Source: Candidatus Aminicenantota bacterium
Lineage (GTDB): Bacteria; Acidobacteriota; Aminicenantia; Aminicenantales; Saccharicenantaceae
Assembly: GCA_022867105.1 (NCBI GenBank)
Contig: JALHVH010000243.1
Location: 1 to 6,713, forward strand
Length of the DNA stretch: 6,713 nucleotides
Reading direction: 5' to 3'
The notes under the pieces are model-generated. The model worked only from the letters and a program-made list of their open reading frames with translations, was not told where the DNA came from and did not search any database. Positions 1 through 5,837 of this stretch are shown here, one piece after another; the stretch's first letter is position 1; each line of letters opens with the position of its first letter. Made by a program: the position numbers and the translations under genes.

Positions 1-282
1 GAAGGCTATCCCCCCGACTTGGAAACGCTCGTCAACGGCGTCGAGGTCCAGGAGGCCCAGGAGGGCAAGGAGGGCGGAAAAGAAAGCGGAAAAGCATCTA
101 AGAAAATTGTCCGCTTCCTGAGACGGATCCCCAAAGACCCCATGACCGGGACCGTCGAGTGGGGATTCCGCTCCTACCAGGACGACCCCGATTCCGACGT
201 TTGGGGGGAAGAGAACGTCTACGACATCCATACCAAGAGCCGGGCCAAAGCCCTGGACGGCTCACGGTACAGGGACTGGTGA
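1..282 (+). CDS. GspG-like pseudopilin, C-terminal part (5' end outside window)
   Basis: The reading frame is open from the first base, so this is the last 93 residues of a gene that starts upstream; the N-terminal pilin helix is not visible. The fragment has the layout of a GspG-type major pseudopilin C-terminal domain: a YPPDLETL segment (residues 3-10 of the fragment), then FLRRIPKDPMTG (39-50), a Trp-containing strand (EWGF), an acid-rich loop QDDPDSDVWG (60-69) and the closing motif ALDGSRYRDW (84-93). In GspG proteins an acidic loop of this kind binds calcium, so the Asp cluster here is a plausible calcium site. The likely role is a subunit of a type II secretion pseudopilus or a type IV pilus-like fibre at the inner membrane. 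An odd feature is a Glu/Lys/Gly-rich low-complexity stretch at residues 15-33. Eight bases separate its stop from the next pseudopilin gene, which implies an operon. The family is fairly sure; which machine it serves is not. Confidence 0.8.
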   Translation, partial: EGYPPDLETLVNGVEVQEAQEGKEGGKESGKASKKIVRFLRRIPKDPMTGTVEWGFRSYQDDPDSDVWGEENVYDIHTKSRAKALDGSRYRDW

Positions 283-290
283 GGGAAGTC

Positions 291-698
291 ATGAGAGGAC
301 GAGACGCCGGGCGGCCCGGATTCACCCTCATCGAGATGATCATCGTTTTCACCCTCATCGGCATCCTGGTAGGTCTGGGTTTGCCGCAATATCAAACCGC
401 GGCCAAGCGGGCCCGTGAAGCCGTCCTCAAAGAGGACCTCTTTCAGTTCAGGAAGCTGATCGACCAGTATTATTTGGACAAGCGGATGTATCCGGCGTCC
501 CTCCAAACCCTCGTCGAAGAGAAATACCTCCGGGCCATACCGGTGGACCCCATCACGAATTCCGCGACCACCTGGATCGAGGTCCGGGAGACCCCCTCTC
601 CCGACGAGCTCACGCCGCCGGAGACGCTTGGCGTTGTCGACGTTAAGTCAGGCTCGGAGATGAAGGCCCTCGATAAAACGCCCTACAACACCTGGTGA
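291..698 (+). CDS. Type IV pilin-like / type II secretion pseudopilin
   Basis: A 135-residue protein with a textbook prepilin N-terminus. A short basic leader of ten residues ends in Gly10, followed by FTLIE (11-15) with Glu at mature position 5. A hydrophobic helix runs to about residue 32. Prepilin peptidase should cut after Gly10 and methylate Phe11. The C-terminal half (about 66-88) repeats the module of the upstream gene: YPASLQTL, YLRAIPVDPIT, then a Trp strand and a final PYNTW. The frame is open further upstream, but ATG 291 is chosen because it gives a normal-length leader and has GAGGGAAG at 281-288 as ribosome binding site. It lacks the full acidic calcium loop of the preceding gene, so it is more likely a minor or variant pseudopilin than the major subunit. 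Its stop overlaps the next start by four bases (GTGA), suggesting translational coupling. Expected location is the inner membrane, assembling into a pseudopilus. Confidence 0.88.
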   Translation: MRGRDAGRPGFTLIEMIIVFTLIGILVGLGLPQYQTAAKRAREAVLKEDLFQFRKLIDQYYLDKRMYPASLQTLVEEKYLRAIPVDPITNSATTWIEVRETPSPDELTPPETLGVVDVKSGSEMKALDKTPYNTW

Positions 699-1234
699 AG
701 TCCGTGCGCGCGGATCATGGTTATGTCCTCATCATCCTGATGATGGTCGTTCTCGTCCTCTTCATCGGCTTGACGGTGGCCATCCCCGTTTTGCAGACCG
801 AGCTGCAACGGGAAAAAGAGGCGGAGCTCATCTTCCGGGGCAGACAGTATGTGGAGGCCGTGCGTCTTTTCCAGATGAAGACCCCGGGAAGGTTCCCGTC
901 ATCATTGGGGGAACTCGAAGAGAAGAAGTTCGTCCGGAGGCTCTACAAGGACCCGATGACAGAAAAGGGCGAATGGAATGTGGTCCTTCTTTTGGGACAG
1001 CCGGGCCAGTCCGGGAGCGAGGGCGTCCAGAAGGTCCTGGTCGCTCCGGAAAGCGCACTCCCCTCGATTCAGAACCCCATGATCCTGGGTGTCGTAAGTT
1101 CTTCAACCCAAAAATCCATCAAACTCTATTACGATCAAGACAGCTATGACAAGTGGCTTTTCACCTACGGTCAGGACCCGGAGAAACCTCCCAAGATCGT
1201 CTATTACGGCCGGGAAGAGAAGGAAGAAGAATAA
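695..1234 (+). CDS. Atypical pseudopilin-like protein lacking Glu5
   Basis: A 179-residue protein that begins like a prepilin: a nine-residue leader ending in HG, then YVLIILMMVVLVLFIGL as the membrane helix (about 10-30). Mature position 5 is Ile14 instead of the conserved Glu; among known pseudopilins this is typical of the tip subunit GspK, although GspK is much longer. After the helix comes LQREKEAELIFRGRQYVEA (38-56), a charged helix I associate with a pseudopilin-like family common in Acidobacteriota. RFPSSLGELEEKKFVRRLYKDPMT (67-89) is the same C-terminal module as in the two upstream genes. A long tail follows and ends in an acidic EEKEEE run. The start is taken as GTG 695, overlapping the previous stop; GTG 704 is a possible alternative. 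No strong ribosome binding site is visible, consistent with coupling. The likely role is a minor or initiating subunit of the fibre. Membership of the pilin superfamily is well supported; the precise role is inferred. Confidence 0.8.
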   Translation: MKSVRADHGYVLIILMMVVLVLFIGLTVAIPVLQTELQREKEAELIFRGRQYVEAVRLFQMKTPGRFPSSLGELEEKKFVRRLYKDPMTEKGEWNVVLLLGQPGQSGSEGVQKVLVAPESALPSIQNPMILGVVSSSTQKSIKLYYDQDSYDKWLFTYGQDPEKPPKIVYYGREEKEEE

Positions 1235-2362
1235 ATGGATCCGATCTTGATCGTGGCCGGCGAAAGCTCGGGGGAAAGATATGGCGCGGGGCTGGTGCGT
1301 GAGTTCCGGAAGCTCTATCCGGAGGCCCGTTTCTTCGGCATCGGAGGCAAACAGATGTCCGGAGAGGGTGTCGAGGTCCTGTTCCCGATGGAGCACCTGG
1401 CCGTTATGGGCATCTTCGAGGTGATCTCGCACGTCCCCCGCATCCGCAGAATCTTCCGGCAGATCGTTCAAGAAACCGCATCGCGGCGGCCCGCCGCGGC
1501 CGTCCTCATCGATTCCCCTGACTTCAACCTCCGCCTGGCCAGGAAGCTGAAGAAGGCCGGGATCCCGGTCCTCTATTATGTCAGCCCCACGGTTTGGGCC
1601 TGGAGGCGGGGCCGGCTGAAGACCATCCGGAAGCACGTGGCCCGGATGATGCTGATCTTCCCCTTCGAGGAGGAGATCTACAAGGCCGAAAACATTCCGG
1701 CCACGTACATCGGACACCCTCTCCTCGAAAGGGTTAAGGCCGATCTTTCCCGGAAGGATTTTTTCGCCGGGCGCGGGCTCGATCCCGGAAAGAAGCTGGT
1801 CGTCCTCCTCCCTGGAAGCCGGAGGAGCGAATTGAGGTCCCACGGGCCCGTTCTGGCGGAGGCCGTGGAACGGATCCGCGGTTCCGTTCCGGCCGAGTTC
1901 GTTCTCGTCCTGGCCGAGAGTCTTAGAAGGGCCGATCTGGAAAAAGCGATTCCCGGCGGCATCCGGGGCCTGCAGGTCATCGACCGAGACGGCTACAGCG
2001 CCATCGCCGCCGCAGACATCGTCCTTTCGGCCTGCGGCACGGCGACCCTCGAAGCCGCTTTGCTGGGAACTCCCGTGGTGGCTTATTACAGGATCTCCCC
2101 GCTCACATACCACGTCGGGAGGCGGTTCGTCAGGATCCGGCAATACAGCATCGTCAACATTCTCGCCGGCAAAGCGGTCATCCCTGAACTGATCCAGGAT
2201 GAGTTCACGGCCGGGAACCTGTCCAGAGAAACGATCAAGATCCTCGAATCGGATGAGCTTCGGGCTGAAATGAAGGCCGATTTTTTGAAGATCAGGAAAG
2301 GCCTGGGAGAGGGGCGGGCCTCGGAGAACGCGGCCCTCGAGCTGGAAAAGTTCATTCGATGA
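1235..2362 (+). CDS. lpxB: Lipid-A-disaccharide synthase
   Basis: LpxB is a GT19-family glycosyltransferase that condenses UDP-2,3-diacylglucosamine with 2,3-diacylglucosamine 1-phosphate (lipid X), making the disaccharide core of lipid A at the cytoplasmic face of the inner membrane. The 375 residues match the family's usual length. Diagnostic motifs appear in order: AGESSGERYGAGL (8-20), GIGGKQM (35-41), LAVMGIFEVI (55-64), IDSPDFNL (92-99, the region of the proposed catalytic Asp), YYVSPTVWAWRRGR (114-127), FPFEEEIY (142-149), YIGHPLLE (158-165), LLPGSRRSEL (191-200) and the nucleotide-sugar site SACGTATLEA (265-274). The usual SGD of the first motif is SGE here, a conservative change. ATG 1235 directly follows the TAA of the upstream pseudopilin gene, with AGGAAG about 8 bases before it. 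It therefore appears cotranscribed with the pseudopilins rather than with other lpx genes. Its presence argues for an outer membrane containing lipid A. Confidence 0.97.
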   Translation: MDPILIVAGESSGERYGAGLVREFRKLYPEARFFGIGGKQMSGEGVEVLFPMEHLAVMGIFEVISHVPRIRRIFRQIVQETASRRPAAAVLIDSPDFNLRLARKLKKAGIPVLYYVSPTVWAWRRGRLKTIRKHVARMMLIFPFEEEIYKAENIPATYIGHPLLERVKADLSRKDFFAGRGLDPGKKLVVLLPGSRRSELRSHGPVLAEAVERIRGSVPAEFVLVLAESLRRADLEKAIPGGIRGLQVIDRDGYSAIAAADIVLSACGTATLEAALLGTPVVAYYRISPLTYHVGRRFVRIRQYSIVNILAGKAVIPELIQDEFTAGNLSRETIKILESDELRAEMKADFLKIRKGLGEGRASENAALELEKFIR

Positions 2363-2375
2363 CGCCCCGGCATCA

Positions 2376-2404
2376 TTGACACCAGGTTCTCAAACGCATA
2401 AGCT
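2376..2404 (+). promoter_or_regulatory. Sigma70-type promoter for the lipoprotein gene
   Basis: A perfect -35 box TTGACA (2376-2381) is followed by a 17-base spacer and TAAGCT (2399-2404). This matches the three most conserved -10 positions (T, A and final T). Transcription would start near 2411, leaving about 39 bases of leader before the ATG at 2450. It lies in the 87-base gap after lpxB, so the lipoprotein gene probably has its own transcript. This is pattern matching only. Confidence 0.6.
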
Positions 2405-2437
2405 TTGGCCGTCAAACAGCAAACGCTTTCTCAATTC

Positions 2438-2444
2438 AGGGAGG
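2438..2444 (+). promoter_or_regulatory. Strong ribosome binding site fixing the lipoprotein start
   Basis: AGGGAGG lies five bases before ATG 2450. It decides the start in favour of this ATG over an in-frame upstream TTG at 2405, which would put 15 extra polar residues before the signal peptide and would overlap the predicted -10 box. Confidence 0.8.
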
Positions 2445-2449
2445 TATCC

Positions 2450-3058
2450 ATGAAAAAACCTTTTCTGATCGGATTGACGGTGGTCCTCCTCCTTTCCGCG
2501 GCCTGCACGAAAAAGGAAGGACCTGCGGCGGGCGCTGGGACAACGCCCTCCAGCCCCTTCGACTCAAGCCTGGCCCAACTCAAGGAGGCGATGGGAAAGA
2601 ACGATGACACCGGAGCTTTTGCTGTCTTACGTTCGATGTTTGAAGCTTTTTGGGAAAAAAGTCCGCTCCTCCTCAACAACGTCAAGTTCGTGATGAGCGA
2701 ATCCGCCAGCTACGGGATCTATACGCCCAAGGCGACGGAGGAATTCGCACCGGGCGAGGTCATCTACCTCTATCTGGAGCCCGTCGGCCAGACCCTGAAG
2801 AAGAACGAACGGGGCCAATACGATTTCGGTTTCACGGCCGATTTCACCCTGGAGGATGAGACCGGCAAGGTCCTCGGAGGACAGAAGGACTTCGTCAATC
2901 CCAGCTTTACATCCTGGAACTTCAACACCGAGATCGCTCTGACCTTCAACTTCACGTTCTCGGGGTTGCAGGCGGGAAAGTACAAGATCGTCCTTTCGGT
3001 CAAAGACGTCAACTCCGCAAAAAGCGCTGCGGTTAATAAGGTCTTTGCGATCGTTTGA
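2450..3058 (+). CDS. Putative lipoprotein with beta-rich domain, unknown function
   Basis: A 202-residue exported protein. MKK and a hydrophobic stretch (4-18) are followed by LLLSAAC with the candidate lipidated Cys at 19. The residue at -3 is Ser rather than the usual Leu, so the lipobox is slightly atypical. Residues 20-38 are a Gly/Ala/Pro/Ser/Thr-rich linker and about 39-72 a probable helical segment. From about 79 to the end there are alternating hydrophobic strands with features such as YGIYTPKA, PGEVIYLYLEPVG (101-113), YDFGFTADFTLEDETGKVLG (124-143), SWNFNTEIALTFNFTFSGL (155-173) and GKYKIVLSVKDVNS (176-189). This reads as an immunoglobulin-like or jelly-roll beta sandwich. I do not recognise a named family; homologous hypothetical proteins probably exist. 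The mature protein should sit in the periplasm, anchored to a membrane. It has its own promoter and ribosome site, and its 3' end overlaps the convergent DUF192 gene by 26 bases. Confidence 0.85.
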   Translation: MKKPFLIGLTVVLLLSAACTKKEGPAAGAGTTPSSPFDSSLAQLKEAMGKNDDTGAFAVLRSMFEAFWEKSPLLLNNVKFVMSESASYGIYTPKATEEFAPGEVIYLYLEPVGQTLKKNERGQYDFGFTADFTLEDETGKVLGGQKDFVNPSFTSWNFNTEIALTFNFTFSGLQAGKYKIVLSVKDVNSAKSAAVNKVFAIV

Positions 3059-3548
3059 ACAGGGAACGAACCCAGGACGGCAGGACGAACTCCAGCCTGT
3101 CTTGGAGCTTGAGTCCAAGGATGTCTGCCTGTCCGGCCTTGAGCTCGAGGACGAAAAGGGCCGGGGTTTCCGGGCCGTAGGACGGGCAAGGCTCCGCGGT
3201 GCAGGGCGGGACGTTCCTGGCGATGTGGATGATACGCCTGTCGCGTCCAAGCCAAAGGATGTCCAAAGAGACCAGGGTGTTCTTCATCCAGAACGCATGC
3301 AGGTCTTCTTCCTCGAACACGAAGAGCATCCCCTGCCCGGGAAGAACGTTGTCGCGGAACATCAGCCCCCTGGCCCGTTCGTCATCGGTGACGGCCAGTT
3401 CCGCAGTCACGGATCGGCCTCCGGGAAATAAGACCTTGATGAACCGGTCCCTTCCGGGGGCCTGGCAATCCGCGTGGCCGGCGACAATGAAGAAAAGCAT
3501 AAACGCACCGAAGCCCAACGCCGCCCTGAAGCCATCCGATCTCATCAT
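3033..3548 (-). CDS. Exported DUF192 family protein
   Basis: A 171-residue protein with a hydrophobic N-terminal segment (about 10-24, LGFGAFMLFFIVAGH), likely a signal peptide cut after HA at residue 26. There is no good lipobox before Cys28. The mature part is a DUF192 (COG1430) domain: DDERARGLMFRD (55-66), GMLFVFEEEDLHAFWMKNT (73-91), LDILWLGRDRRI (95-106), the PCTAEPCPSY pair of cysteines (115-124) and VLELKAG (133-139). DUF192 is a small beta-barrel family of unknown biochemical role, usually exported in bacteria. ATG 3548 is followed at once by another in-frame ATG. GAGGGGAG (plus-strand positions 3556-3563) lies seven bases upstream of the first, supporting it. It is the third gene of a leftward cluster, 29 bases after pcm, and shares 26 bases of its 3' end with the convergent lipoprotein gene. 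The family call is firm; the function is unknown. Confidence 0.93.
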   Translation of the reverse strand: MMRSDGFRAALGFGAFMLFFIVAGHADCQAPGRDRFIKVLFPGGRSVTAELAVTDDERARGLMFRDNVLPGQGMLFVFEEEDLHAFWMKNTLVSLDILWLGRDRRIIHIARNVPPCTAEPCPSYGPETPALFVLELKAGQADILGLKLQDRLEFVLPSWVRSLFKRSQRPY

Positions 3549-3577
3549 GTCCTGGCTCCCCTCATGTCCAACATCAT

Positions 3578-4228
3578 TCAGTCATTGCCGCCGTCCATGC
3601 GCTTTGAGATCAAGGGCACGAACCTGACCCCGATCAGGCTATCTCTTCGAAAAGATGCCTTCTTTCTTTGGACCAGGATGAGTTCCTGGGAGTTGACCCC
3701 CACAGGGATGATCATCCTGCCCGATACGGCCAGCTGGGCTTCCAACGCGGCAGGCACGGCGCCCGGCGCGGCCGTGACCATGATCGCATCAAAGGGCCCG
3801 GCCTCGGGCCAACCCCGGGACCCGTCCCCCACCCTATACCGGATGTTCTCGTAGCCGAGCGCCTCGAGCCGGGCCCGCGCCCCGATGGACAGCGCTTCGT
3901 AAATTTCCACCGTCCAAACCTCAGCCGCCACTTCCGCGAGGATGGCCGTTTGATAGCCGGAGCCCGTTCCCACTTCGAGGACCTTTTCTCCGCCCGAGAG
4001 CTCAAGAACCTCCGTCATATAGGCGACGATGTAAGGCTGGGAGATGGTTTGTCCCTGACCGATGGGCAGGGGCTCGTCGGCATATGCGCAGGATTTCATC
4101 TCGTTCGGGACGAAGACGTGGCGGGGGACCTTCCTCATCGCCCCGAGGACGCGGGGGTCCCTGATGCCGCGTCCCTCGATCTGGGCGGCGACCATTCTCT
4201 CCCGGAGGCTCTCGTAATCTTCGGACAT
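3578..4228 (-). CDS. pcm: Protein-L-isoaspartate O-methyltransferase
   Basis: Pcm transfers a methyl group from S-adenosylmethionine to L-isoaspartyl residues in damaged proteins, starting their repair in the cytosol. The 216 residues match the family size. Visible motifs are PLPIGQGQTISQPYIVAYMT (53-72; the GQTISQP substrate/active-site loop), SAM motif I VLEVGTGSGYQTAILAE (83-99), the acidic residue of VWTVE (104-108), and GDGSRGWPEAGPFDAIMVTA (134-153) followed by the Pro-containing IIPVG strand (173-177). The frame is open far upstream, across the antisense of proS, but the family's usual N-terminus (short helix, then LRERMVAAQIEGRGI) begins at ATG 4228, only four bases after the proS stop. 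No clear ribosome site is seen, so translation is probably coupled to proS. Being cotranscribed with a tRNA synthetase and an exported DUF192 protein says little about specificity. Confidence 0.96.
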   Translation of the reverse strand: MSEDYESLRERMVAAQIEGRGIRDPRVLGAMRKVPRHVFVPNEMKSCAYADEPLPIGQGQTISQPYIVAYMTEVLELSGGEKVLEVGTGSGYQTAILAEVAAEVWTVEIYEALSIGARARLEALGYENIRYRVGDGSRGWPEAGPFDAIMVTAAPGAVPAALEAQLAVSGRMIIPVGVNSQELILVQRKKASFRRDSLIGVRFVPLISKRMDGGND

Positions 4229-4232
4229 GCCG

Positions 4233-5687
4233 TCAATACGCGCGGGCGAAGTGGGCGAGGATCCGGCCCGGAACGCCGCAACAGACGCAGCCTCCGTCGA
4301 CGGGCTTGCCGTCGTCCTCGAAAGGGATGACACGGATCGTGGCCATCGTCTCGTTCTTGATGCGCTCTTCGCAGGCCTCGCTTCCGCACCACGGGGCTCG
4401 GACGAAGCCGCGTTTGTTTTCAAGGACGTCCTTGAATTGCTCGAGGGTCCGGACGTCGCGGACGTTCTCATCAAGGAATCTTTTCGCCTCGCCGAAGAGG
4501 CAGGCCTGGATCTCCTCGAGCAGGGCGGGGACCCGGGCGGGCAGGTCGGGAAGGGCCGCGATCTCCTTCGTCCTGAGGTCGCGGCGGACGAGCACGGCCT
4601 GGCCCGCCTTGACATCGCGGGGTCCGATCTCGACTCGCAGCGGGACACCCCGCATCTCGTGTTCCGCGAACTTCCAGCCTGGGGTATATTCTTCGCGGGC
4701 GTCAACCTCGACCCTGAGGCCGGACTTCCTGAGCGTTTCGGCGGCGGCCCGGGCCGCCGGAAGGACGGTTTCCCTCCAGTTCCCGACCGAGATAGGGACG
4801 ACGACGACCTGCGTCGGCGCCACGTGGGGTGGGAAGCGCAGGCCCGAATCATCGCCGTGGGCCATGATCACGGCCCCGATGAGACGCGTCGTCATGCCCC
4901 AGGAGGTCTGCCAGACGTACTGGAGGTTCTGGGCCCTATCCTCGAAACGGATATTGAACGCTTTGGAAAAATGCTGCCCCAGGTTGTGGGAAGTGCCCAT
5001 CTGGAGGGCCTTGCCGTCCGACATCATCGCCTCGACCGCGTAGGTCATCTGGGCGCCGGCGAACTTTTCGCGCAGCGTCTTCCGCCCTGCCAGAACCGGG
5101 ATGGCCAGTTCCGTCTCGACGAATTCCTTGTACATGTCCAGGATCTTGAGGGTCTCCTCATGGGCCTCTTCCGCCGTTTCATGACAGGTGTGGCCCTCCT
5201 GCCAGAGGAATTCCGTCGTCCTCAGGAACAATCGGGTCACTTTTTCCCAGCGGACAATATTGGCCCACTGGTTGATGAGGACCGGCAGGTCCCGCCAGGA
5301 CTTGATCCACTTGGAGTACATGGGGCCGATGATGGCCTCGGAGGTCGGCCTGACAGCCAGACGCTCCTCGAGCTCCTCCTTTCCGCCGACCGTGACCCAG
5401 GCGACCTCCGGCGAGAATCCCGCGACGTGCTCGGCTTCCTTTTGCAGGTAGCTCTCCGGAATGAAGAGCGGGAAATAGGCGTTGACGTGGCCCGAGTCCT
5501 TGATTCGGCGGTCCAAGAGCCGCTGGATGTTCTCCCAGACAGCGTAGCCATACGGCCGAATGACCATCATGCCCTTCATCGGGGCGTAGTCGGCCAGCTC
5601 CGCTTTGAGGATGAGCTCGACATACCATTTCGAAAAATCTTCGCTTTTGGGCGTGATCTGTTTGACCAGTCGTTCGATGTCGCTCAC
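4233..5687 (-). CDS. proS: Prolyl-tRNA synthetase, archaeal/eukaryotic-type (ProS type 3)
   Basis: A class II aminoacyl-tRNA synthetase that charges tRNA-Pro with proline in the cytosol. At 484 residues it is the shorter archaeal/eukaryotic-like form, without the editing insertion of the ~570-residue E. coli-type enzyme. Motif 1 lies around 37-78 (MKGMMVIRPYGYAVWENI). The proline-recognition loop RPTSEAIIG is at 113-121, motif 2 RTTEFLWQEGHT at 156-167, and motif 3 SWGMTTRLIGAVIMAHGDDS at 262-281. An anticodon-binding domain spans about 290-395. The C-terminal zinc-binding domain has Cys434, Cys439, Cys467 and Cys470 as likely ligands and ends in the typical C-terminal Tyr. The start is GTG 5687: it is the only start candidate after an in-frame upstream stop, with GGAGG 13 bases and AAGAAG a few bases upstream. 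It is the first gene of the leftward proS-pcm-DUF192 cluster and has a near-consensus promoter. Confidence 0.97.
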   Translation of the reverse strand: MSDIERLVKQITPKSEDFSKWYVELILKAELADYAPMKGMMVIRPYGYAVWENIQRLLDRRIKDSGHVNAYFPLFIPESYLQKEAEHVAGFSPEVAWVTVGGKEELEERLAVRPTSEAIIGPMYSKWIKSWRDLPVLINQWANIVRWEKVTRLFLRTTEFLWQEGHTCHETAEEAHEETLKILDMYKEFVETELAIPVLAGRKTLREKFAGAQMTYAVEAMMSDGKALQMGTSHNLGQHFSKAFNIRFEDRAQNLQYVWQTSWGMTTRLIGAVIMAHGDDSGLRFPPHVAPTQVVVVPISVGNWRETVLPAARAAAETLRKSGLRVEVDAREEYTPGWKFAEHEMRGVPLRVEIGPRDVKAGQAVLVRRDLRTKEIAALPDLPARVPALLEEIQACLFGEAKRFLDENVRDVRTLEQFKDVLENKRGFVRAPWCGSEACEERIKNETMATIRVIPFEDDGKPVDGGCVCCGVPGRILAHFARAY

Positions 5688-5717
5688 TTTATCTTCTTTG
5701 CCTCCAAGACTTTGCTC

Positions 5718-5746
5718 ATTCTATCCGTCGTCAGGAAAATTGTCAA
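5718..5746 (-). promoter_or_regulatory. Near-consensus sigma70 promoter for proS-pcm-DUF192
   Basis: On the minus strand a perfect TTGACA (5741-5746) is separated by 17 bases from TAGAAT (5718-5723), five of six -10 matches. Transcription should begin near 5711, giving a short leader of roughly 24 bases that contains GGAGG before the GTG start at 5687. This is the best promoter in the window. Confidence 0.75.
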
Positions 5747-5768
5747 GGAATGGAAGAGGTGATAAGAA
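5740..5768 (+). promoter_or_regulatory. Possible weak divergent promoter for the PilZ-like gene
   Basis: TTGTCA (5740-5745) and TAAGAA (5763-5768) are separated by 17 bases on the plus strand. The -35 matches well, but the -10 matches only three of six positions and lacks the conserved final T. Its -35 would overlap the -35 of the proS promoter, because TTGTCAA is TTGACAA on the other strand. Treat it as tentative. Confidence 0.25.
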
Positions 5769-5837
5769 AATCCCCCTCGATTTCATCCTAAGAGGTGATT
5801 GACCACTCCGGCGGGGCGTGGCATTTTAGTCCCGTCA

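Noticed and set aside
1103..2143. A 346-codon open frame on the minus strand across lpxB
   Set aside because: It is antisense to lpxB, which is unmistakable by motifs. The product has no family resemblance.
3015..3032. CCGCA/TGCGG hairpin as a terminator for the convergent genes
   Set aside because: The stem is only five base pairs with an eight-base loop and no T-run follows on either strand. It is inside the lipoprotein coding region.
3101..3119. CTTGGA/TCCAAG inverted repeat downstream of the lipoprotein stop
   Set aside because: It is a six-base stem inside the DUF192 coding sequence with no T-run, and is expected by chance in a window this size.
4229..4852. A 208-codon upstream extension of the pcm frame
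   Set aside because: It lies within proS in another frame and is Ser/Arg/Pro-rich. The conserved Pcm N-terminus begins at ATG 4228, four bases after the proS stop.
5684..5719. An 11-residue leader peptide overlapping the proS start by GTGA
   Set aside because: Its ATG lies at the -10 box of the strong proS promoter, so it would be upstream of the transcription start and not in the message.
4227..5762. A 511-codon open frame on the plus strand across the proS region
   Set aside because: It is the antisense shadow of proS, which has complete class II synthetase motifs. High GC removes stop codons from the opposite strand, and the translated product is a string of Asp/Arg/Gly/Pro with no recognisable domain.
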